Shown here: positions 57,215 to 64,000 of the stretch, one piece after another
Layout of the letters: every line of letters begins with the position of its first letter
Numbering within the stretch: the first letter of the stretch is position 1
Source of the DNA: Bombyx mori
Lineage: Eukaryota > Arthropoda > Insecta > Lepidoptera > Bombycidae
Length of the DNA stretch: 64,000 nt
Assembly: GCF_030269925.1 (NCBI RefSeq)
Contig: NC_085107.1
Coordinates: 4,092,001-4,156,000 of the forward strand
Direction of reading: 5' to 3'
The notes under the pieces: generated by a model
Told to the model about the DNA's origin: nothing
The model's database searches: none
Seen by the model: the letters and a program-made list of their open reading frames with translations, nothing else
Position numbers and translations under genes: made by a program

Positions 57215-58190
57215 CACATTTGTTTGCATCCTTATTGAAACCAGTTATAAATTATTTCATAACATATAACAGAACATCAAAGCCTTTCAAAATGACGACT
57301 TAATCAAGGGAGCTGTTTCAACCGTATCCGGAACTCGTTCGTGACGCGTTTAACTTCCTTTTGCCCCCGGATAAGCCTTTAGCGAAAGCTAATTGAAACA
57401 GTTATGTTTTACTTCTTTTACGGGTGCACCCAATCCCTTTGACTTTAGACGTATGTTCACGACAAAGGTTGTTCGTGTCAACAAGGTTAGAATCAACTGA
57501 GATTCATTCTGATATTATTTATTTTACTTTTCAGCATCCAGTTTTTATATTATTCGCACAAAAATTTCTTTACAAACCTAATTAAATATACTTACGCTTA
57601 AGTCTCGTGGCTTATTGTCGATATTATATTATTTCGGAATACTGAACAGTTGTCATGGTTACGGACGATGGCAAATGTCCAGGTTCAATGGATGTGAGAA
57701 TCAGTTTTTGGTTCTACACAAAAGCATACAAAATTTTGAATTTTATAGTTTAAATTCCAATTCGACTTTAGAATTGAGTCGTCGTACGGCACTGCTAGTG
57801 CTCTTAATTGGTTTTTCATTCTGCGCCCGACACTCCAGACCCTTATTCGACGTAATCAATCAGACGTATAAATGGAACTCGTAGTAATAATATTTTTTAT
57901 TTTATTTTCACACGTATCATTCAACAATTTATTAATGTAATTCGTTATCCGTATCTAGTTTGTTCGCTATTCGATTCGTTATCTAAAACTCAAAAGTCCG
58001 TCAGCTATGTTTGTGCAACGGACTGTCAGGTATGACTTCGCGACCTGTTTTGTTTTCATAATACTGCGCCCGCGGCTTCACTCATAACGAATAGCAATTT
58101 TATATTAAAATACAAAAGCCAGAAGGCGACTCAGAAAGCTAACTATGTAAGATAAAATTTTAGGTGAGCATAGGGCAGGATAAGGGTGCT
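57215..58190. other. Intronic DNA, nothing recognised
   Basis: No supported feature. Confidence 0.4.
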
Positions 58191-58197
58191 ATTACGT

Positions 58198-58556
58198 TGC
58201 ACCACTTTTTCGAAGCAGCGTCCCGACGCTGTCTTCAGATACTTACATACTTACATATAGATTCTAATTTTAGGTCGTCGTGAGGATCTACATTCCTCAA
58301 GCTCTGACGGCTATTCTGCAAAAACGGAATCGAATGATATGTAGGGTGTTTATGTGAGTGCGGGCCGTGGAGCCAACTACTTTTGCACTTGCATATGTCA
58401 CCATATTACGAGGCGACAATTTACTTCGCTTGCTAATCACTTGGTAGAGGCGCCCAAAAAGGATAATGGGTCGGTCACGTATCGTCTTTACGTGGTGACG
58501 GAATTTCATTCCTCTGTTGAGGGTGACGCCTGGATAGTTGGTCTTCAAGGCCCACG
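58198..58556 (-). pseudogene. BMC1-like RT fragment, degenerate
   Basis: Minus-strand frame: YPGVTLNRGMKFRHHVKTIR, DRPIILFGRLYQVISKRSKL, then (after a deletion removing the LYKTCIRP part) MVTYASAKVVGSTARTHINT and RFRFCRIAVRA. These blocks parallel the better copy at 25739-26274 and add a little upstream coding sequence. Old and inactive. Confidence 0.8.
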
Positions 58557-58689
58557 GTACTATGAGTTGGCTGAAGAACGAATGGTGTTACCACAGCTAA
58601 TAGGGTGTGGGATACTCGAAGTGGTATTGAAAGGGATACAAACAGACATATTTTTTTTATATCTACAGATATAGATTAATAGTATGAAA

Positions 58690-59072
58690 GGTAGTATGAA
58701 AAGCGATTGCATGCAGCAGAGATGCGAATGTTGCGATTGATGTGTGGAGTAACGAGAATGGATAGAATACGGAATGAATTTGTTAGAGGAAGTCTGAAAG
58801 TGGCATCTGTGACAGAGAAACTGAGAAGTGCGCGTTTGGGATGATATGGACAAGTGATGAGACAAAATGAAAATGAGGTTGGTAAGAAAGTGTTAGTTAT
58901 GAACGTGGAAGGATATAGAGGAAGAGGTAGACCTAAGAAGAAGTGGATGGATATTTATAAGAGGGTAGTGAGCGAAGAAATGGTATTTGATAGAGGAGTG
59001 TAGAAGGAGAAAACTTGTTGCGCCGACCCCAGGTGACTGGGAAAACGGCAGGAGAATGATGATGATGATATA
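58690..59072 (+). pseudogene. RTE-clade LINE 3' end with two Trp-to-stop changes
   Basis: The frame encodes AAEMRMLRLMCGVTRMDRIR, NEFVRGSLKVASVTEKLRSA, then a TGA where the family has Trp (before YGQVMRQ), GYRGRGRPKKKWMDIYKRVV, then a TAG where Trp is expected after DRGV, and KEKTCCADPR with the normal stop. The end is an (ATG)n run, as is usual for RTE elements, which lack poly(A). Both inactivating changes are G-to-A at Trp codons. The best-preserved RTE remnant in the window. Confidence 0.87.
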
Positions 59073-59079
59073 TTAATAG

Positions 59080-59715
59080 TATGAAACAACAAGCAATTGA
59101 GATTGACACTGATCCGTATATCCCTTTTCATAGAACGAAAATAATTTAATTCCAAAATAATTGTATCTCGAATTTAAAATAATACAAAAATATAATCTAA
59201 ATCAACCATAATCAAAAAGCTAACTAAAAGTAGTACTTTAATAGAATAAATAAGAGTAATTAGTTAAAATTTACTTATGACACGTTTTATGAAATACAGT
59301 CGGCCAAAGTTTTATTAAATCTGACTACGTTTTGTGAATCTGAATTTCTGACCTTTCTATATTGACCTCACTCTACCTCTTATTTTTATAAGTAGATTTT
59401 TTATTTAAAAAGATAACATTTAGATTGGCCTTGTTAAAGAATATAAATATTTTAGAAAAGTATTTTGATTTTAATTTTCGTAGAAAGTAATAAATGATTT
59501 GTTTAAGCCATGTTTGAGTAATAATCTTTTACGAGAGAGACGAAATGTACACACTCTTCATTAGTCGTAAAAGAGGAAATTCCTAGATTATTTTACAGTT
59601 AATTTCGGTACTCCTTTCATATAGAAAGTTTATTTTGACTCACGTGGGCTCTTTCGTTTCCATTGTTATTATATAAGGAAACACGTGCGCGAGTGGCCTT
59701 TGTGGAGTAGTAATA
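59080..59715. other. AT-rich DNA, nothing recognised
   Basis: No supported feature. Confidence 0.4.
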
Positions 59716-59719
59716 ATAT

Positions 59720-59853
59720 GAATTGAGACTTGGACCTCGTGTCTCAACGTGGGTGGCGGTATCCACGCTGGGTGACGTCTATGATTCTTTCTAACCACAT
59801 AAACACTAGTTGGGTGGTGAGCTCTTTAATCTATCCACACAATAAAAGAAAAT
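59720..59853 (+). mobile_element. Diverged Bm1-type SINE tail, plus strand
   Basis: ATTGAGACTTGGACCTCGTG, TCAACGTGGGTGGCGGTATC, GACGTCTATGATT, TTGGGTGGTGAGCTC and CTATCCACACAATAAAAGAA follow the Bm1 tail on the plus strand with many substitutions. Confidence 0.75.
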
Positions 59854-59859
59854 AAAACA

Positions 59860-60190
59860 TAAAATGGTCTAAAATATGAGGTGTGCTTTGAAAGTTTTTT
59901 AACATCAATCCATTACTTAGTGGTCGTTGCTGAATCAATAAAAAAATGAAATATGAATTGCAATATTTAGTTAACAAGTGATATATAGAGCACTTGAATG
60001 ATGTCGAATTTATTAAAACGAAAATGCTTTGTGGCGAATATAGTTGTTTAGTACGTGCGTTGAAGATAGAAGTTAACGTCAATCGATAAAGTTTTGATAT
60101 GTAAGCGGCTTTTTGTCGGAGGTCAAGAGAGATGTTGCTTCTTTTCTTTATAATATACTACAAATTTGTTTATTATATTATTTATTAATT
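59860..60190. other. AT-rich DNA, nothing recognised
   Basis: The minus-strand frame 59831-60082 is AT-driven and overlaps the SINE tail. Confidence 0.4.
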
Positions 60191-60194
60191 ATAT

Positions 60195-60503
60195 TCTATA
60201 CTAATATTATAATGAAGAGCTTGTTTAATCTCTAATCCCAGGAACTACTGGTTCGATTTGAAAAATTGTTTCAGTGTTAGATAGCCCATTTATTGAGGAA
60301 GGCTATAGGCATATATAACATCACGCTAAGATAAATACAAGTGGAGCACCAATAAAGAATGTTTCAAAATCGGGGTTTAAATAGCTCCTTAGCATTCTAT
60401 AATTCAAAAATATTTTCTTTCTACGTAAATAAAGTGGGGGGCAAAATTTTGCGTTATGCCCAAGTAACTATTCCACGCGGTCGGAGTCGCGGGTAAAAGC
60501 TAG
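60195..60503 (+). mobile_element. Non-autonomous Helitron, family H3
   Basis: Begins TCTATACTAATATTATAATG and ends CGCGGGTAAAAGCTAG followed by T, with a short stem (CGCG around GTCGGAGT) near the end. Internal wording (CAGGAACTACTGGTTCGATT and GATAGCCCATTTATTGAGGA) is that of the widespread lepidopteran Helitron-like repeat. The base before TC is T rather than the expected A. Confidence 0.8.
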
Positions 60504-60509
60504 TTAAAC

Positions 60510-61655
60510 TTATAAATAGATACGTGTTTTGAGAAACCATTCTTTAATAACATTTATATGTTTATTAAAAAAGTATGTACATAGTACCTAGTACGTAGTA
60601 GCTAGTAGTATCTAGGAAAAATAAATCTAAATATTTCACTTATAGGAAACGCTATATAGCAAACAAATTTATAATTGCGTTTTCTGTCTTATATGAATTT
60701 AAAACACTTAAAACTTCTTCCTAATTTCTATTCGTTGTTTGTATGTATTGATGGCTTGTTTTTCTACGAGACATTAAAACATCAGTCGACATGCGGATTA
60801 GAAGAACGTTTTTATAAAAAGAAAAAACAGGTTATATTTTTATCAAAACTTTTGTTTATAAAATTAAAATGTGCAAATTTAGAAAATATCTTAGCTATTA
60901 ATTTAAAAAGCCATTATTCAAAATGAAACACGTATTATAATAATTTTTACATTAAGTTTCATTAACAATTTTATGTTCGAGCGGAATGATCAAAAGGCTG
61001 TCATGAGGTAAATCAACAAAGGACCCAGTTGCAAATACATCGATTATTTCCTATTCAATCTGTATACTAGGTGACTAAATCGGTCCAGATCGTTTAAACT
61101 AAAGTTGAAGCTATTATCACCTCTCCCCAACATCAGATATACGTATACGAATAGGTATTGCTCTCGATGCACGTCAACTCCAGATGCGACGAGCGAATGA
61201 GCTAACGTAGGTACTATATATGTAATTACTCGTCGTCTGGATGAACGACAACTCTAAAATATAATATTATTATTAAATACTGTTTCACTATCGTTATTAC
61301 TCTCTTGTATTTGTTAATTGTATTAATTTAATTATATTTTTTGACTTGTTTTTTCTTTTATTGTAAATATTTTTATTTATTTTAAAAAAAGAAAATATTT
61401 GAGAAAAAACCAAAAAAAAAAAAACCCGCTGAGTTTGTTTCGCCGGTTCTACTCAGGACTGTGGCTTTTTTTGGAACCGGTGGTAGAGTTAACATTGTTA
61501 TTTGTATTTTGACATTCAACAAGTGTGTCATACTGACATCTAAGTTGAAATAAATGATTTTGAATTTGAATTTGTATAACAGATCGCACATACGGTGCAA
61601 TAACGTCACTTATGCAAATTATGTAATTTTTCATGATAAACGTTGAAAAATTCAA
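60510..61655. other. AT-rich DNA, nothing recognised
   Basis: No supported feature. The frames 60675-60926 and 61382-61658 are AT-driven. Confidence 0.4.
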
Positions 61656-61657
61656 CA

Positions 61658-61858
61658 TCTATACTAATATATAAACCTACAGTGGTTTTTACGGATGTTC
61701 CGTTATAACTACTGAACCATGCATCCGATTGACTTGAAACTTGGTATCCATATAGAAAATACATGTACTTAATGGATAGGCTAAATTTATATGAGTGTTG
61801 GACTCCCTAATAATAATGTTAATTTTCAATCCCCAACGAAGTGGGCGAGTACGGCTAG
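61658..61858 (+). mobile_element. Non-autonomous Helitron, family H4 (short)
   Basis: 201 bp beginning TCTATACTAATATATAAACC and ending GGGCGAGTACGGCTAG, with A before and T after. A weak stem (CCC around AACGAAGT) lies about 13 nt from the end. The interior CTGAACCATGCATCCGATTG is common in insect Helitron-like repeats. Confidence 0.78.
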
Positions 61859-61864
61859 TATTAT

Positions 61865-63222
61865 TATATAATTCTTATATAGTTCTGCTAGACTATAGAT
61901 ATAAAATAATATTTAAACTACAACTTTAAATTTCATCAGTAAAAGCAAACATCTGTCTCGTCTCACTAATAACTATTAAAAATTTTATTTTCTCATGCTC
62001 AGTTCAGTGTTGACAAAAATTGCTTTATAGCACCGTAATTGCGAGATGTTGTTATAATATTTTACTGAAAAAACTGAAAAGCGGATTAAATAATTTAAAT
62101 TTTACGGAATAAAATGTACATAAATATTATATTATTCTTTCTGCTTAACGCTAAACTGTAACTGTAAATTATATACCATCAAAAAATCACACAAAAAGCT
62201 AATTTTACCCAAACTAATTTTCATTGAAAGTTTTATGATATCAATTTTTATATTTAACACATAAGACAGTCATATCCCTTTAACAATCCATCTAAAAAAG
62301 TACCTGGTTCTGTGCACTCGAATTTTTGTCATCCCTCAGATGTCTTCATAATCACATTATAAATTTTTTCTAACCCTGAAATATCCTTTTGTGCAAATAT
62401 ATATAAAGTAATTACTATCCGAAATTTCATCACTGCTGTGCCATTCGTTTCTGTAATATACGGCTGTAACATACGGATATAAAGACAGGACAAAATAGCA
62501 AGGATTTCGTTATTTGCTACTTAGTTTATGAAGGAGTAAAAATTAATGTATTGTTTTAATTCAATAATTAGCGTAGCAACCTGTCGGGTTGATTGTTGAT
62601 TATGATTATTATACAGAGCATGTTTTTAAAAAGTGTAACACGTTACGTTTTGGATAAATTATAGAATATAAATGGGGTCACAGTTGGAAAAGGTAATAAA
62701 CGATCATGTGCTCCTCGTGTCTCGGTGTGTTTGTATTAAATGTATCTTAGAACCCCACAAAAGGTTTGTTGAAATGACCCGACTAAACACACGATTCCAC
62801 GTATTAATATTATGTTTCAAACTGCAATAAAAGTTTGTGGTAAATAAACATACGTCAACCTTTCCGGACATCAGTCTTACAACGGTCGCAGTCCGTATTA
62901 CTACAGTAAAGTTCTGTCTGTTTGTATCTCATATGTACACGTTGCAGAGAACGAGCAAACGTTAATACGTATGGTTGTCACTTGGAGGACTATTTACGTT
63001 GACTCGATTCGATTGAGCCACTCCAAGTTTAGCGTTGGGGTGTTCTATCGTTGATAGCATAGTATACATATAATAATATACTAGCATACCTACGTTTATA
63101 TGTATTGATTTGCAATGTGGCAATGTCAAAAAGAAACGAAAAGACTACAGTTTAAATATATACTAGTAAATGTTTTTTTATAGATAAATTGAAACAAAAT
63201 TTTGCTATGATTTCGAATTAAA
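61865..63222. other. Intronic DNA, nothing recognised
   Basis: AT-rich, with no supported feature. Confidence 0.4.
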
Positions 63223-63224
63223 TT

Positions 63225-63480
63225 TTTTTTTTATTTTTTTTTTATTGCTTAGATGGGTTGACGTTCTCACAGCCTACCTGCTGTTAAGTAGTTACTGGAG
63301 CCCATAGACATCTACAACGTAAATGCACCACCCACCTTGAGATATAAGTTCTAAGGTCTCAAGTATAGTTACAACGGCTGCCCCACCCTTCAAACCGAAA
63401 CGCATTACTGCTTCACGGCAGAAACAAGCAGGGCGGTGGTACCTACCCGCGCGGACTCACAAAAGATCCTACCACCAGTA
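63225..63480 (-). mobile_element. Bm1-type SINE, minus strand, well preserved
   Basis: From the T run through CATCTACAACGTAAATGCAC, CAACGGCTGCCCCACCCTTC, CATTACTGCTTCACGGCAGA and GTACCTACCCGCGCGGACTC to CCTACCACCAGTA. 5'-truncated just after the core; little diverged from the other clean copies. Confidence 0.93.
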
Positions 63481-63484
63481 AAAA

Positions 63485-64000
63485 ATATATTTTAAATTTA
63501 AACCGAGAACTAAGTTTATTTTATTGTCAAACAATCAATAAAAATCGATCGAAACGAACCTATAATGAAAATACTAAAAGACGATTCGTGAAATACTGAT
63601 ACGTGAAATTTAACCATCAGACATTAATCTTTATCGATAGTCTACTTAAGAGACAAAAGGAAAATATTTGCAGGATATTACGAGAGAATTCCGCTACCAT
63701 TCGACGCTAAGGCACGGGAATGCTTTGGTGGGAGAGCTGCATTCTCATATTATTGGATAATTTAATCAGTTGTATTTCGAACATAGCTTTTAACAAAATA
63801 TATAAGTAGCTTAAGATCAAGTTTGTGGTAATAAAATTCTTCGATGAAAATTTGTAATTGATTTGGAGAGATTAATTAAGCGAACTGTAGCAATAGTATA
63901 AAACTTTGGTCCACGAAAGGCTAGTTAGTCATCTTTGTCTGTCTATAAAATTGAAGTAAATTATATATTTTGTAATCATTTTTCTATCTATGCAATACAA
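63485..64000. other. AT-rich DNA to the window end, nothing recognised
   Basis: No exon or repeat end that I can support. Confidence 0.4.

Noticed and set aside
47768..64000. Next DIP2 exon beginning with the EVRxEAVQ segment
   Set aside because: No splice-bounded sequence of this kind was seen; it is probably downstream of the window.

Overview
This is eukaryotic, AT-rich DNA from a silkworm (Bombyx, most likely B. mori or B. mandarina). It carries several copies of the tRNA-derived Bm1-type SINE, BMC1-like and R4/Dong-like non-LTR retrotransposons, maT (DD37D, Bmmar1-type) mariner relatives and lepidopteran-style Helitrons. There is no bacterial gene structure, and most open frames are chance or transposon-derived.

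Host gene: I found two small exons on the + strand, at 37417-37494 and 47645-47767. Both are bounded by AG/GT splice signals, both are in phase 1 and both have a length divisible by three. The first encodes DITQKGYEKKR, a signature of the N-terminal DMAP1-binding region of Disco-interacting protein 2 (DIP2). The second encodes an Arg/His/Ser-rich stretch ending HNEKRYHS, and it joins the first in frame. The window is therefore best read as introns of a DIP2 gene. I could not find the start-codon exon (expected upstream) or the exon after 47767 (expected downstream), so the introns on both sides would exceed 37 kb and 16 kb.

Layout: 1-5.6 kb holds a 4-bp-TSD MITE-like element (794-1648), a 5 x 64-bp tandem array running into a 70-codon frame, and Bm1 pieces, one with a 33-bp minisatellite. 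5.6-10.4 kb holds a maT transposon, a 5'-truncated R4/Dong-like LINE with a zinc knuckle and restriction-like endonuclease, more Bm1 and a Helitron. 10.4-27.5 kb is mostly unrecognised intronic sequence with LINE tails, a second maT, the inverted partner of the MITE (16755-17635), RTE-clade fragments and a BMC1-like LINE with a 15-bp target-site duplication. 27.9-32.5 kb is a nested structure: a full-length-looking LINE with an intact 986-codon endonuclease/RT frame and an 84-A tail sits inside an older related LINE. 33-64 kb carries the two exons, further Helitrons, LINE tails, RTE fragments and Bm1 copies, separated by long stretches with nothing recognisable.

Nothing here looks like a multi-gene system. 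The informative content is the hidden DIP2 exons and the transposon archaeology: nested insertion, in-frame insertion in a transposase, palindrome-rich MITE ends, a repeat-borne start codon and a SINE-internal minisatellite. No database search or alignment program was run; family names rest on recognition of motifs and ends.
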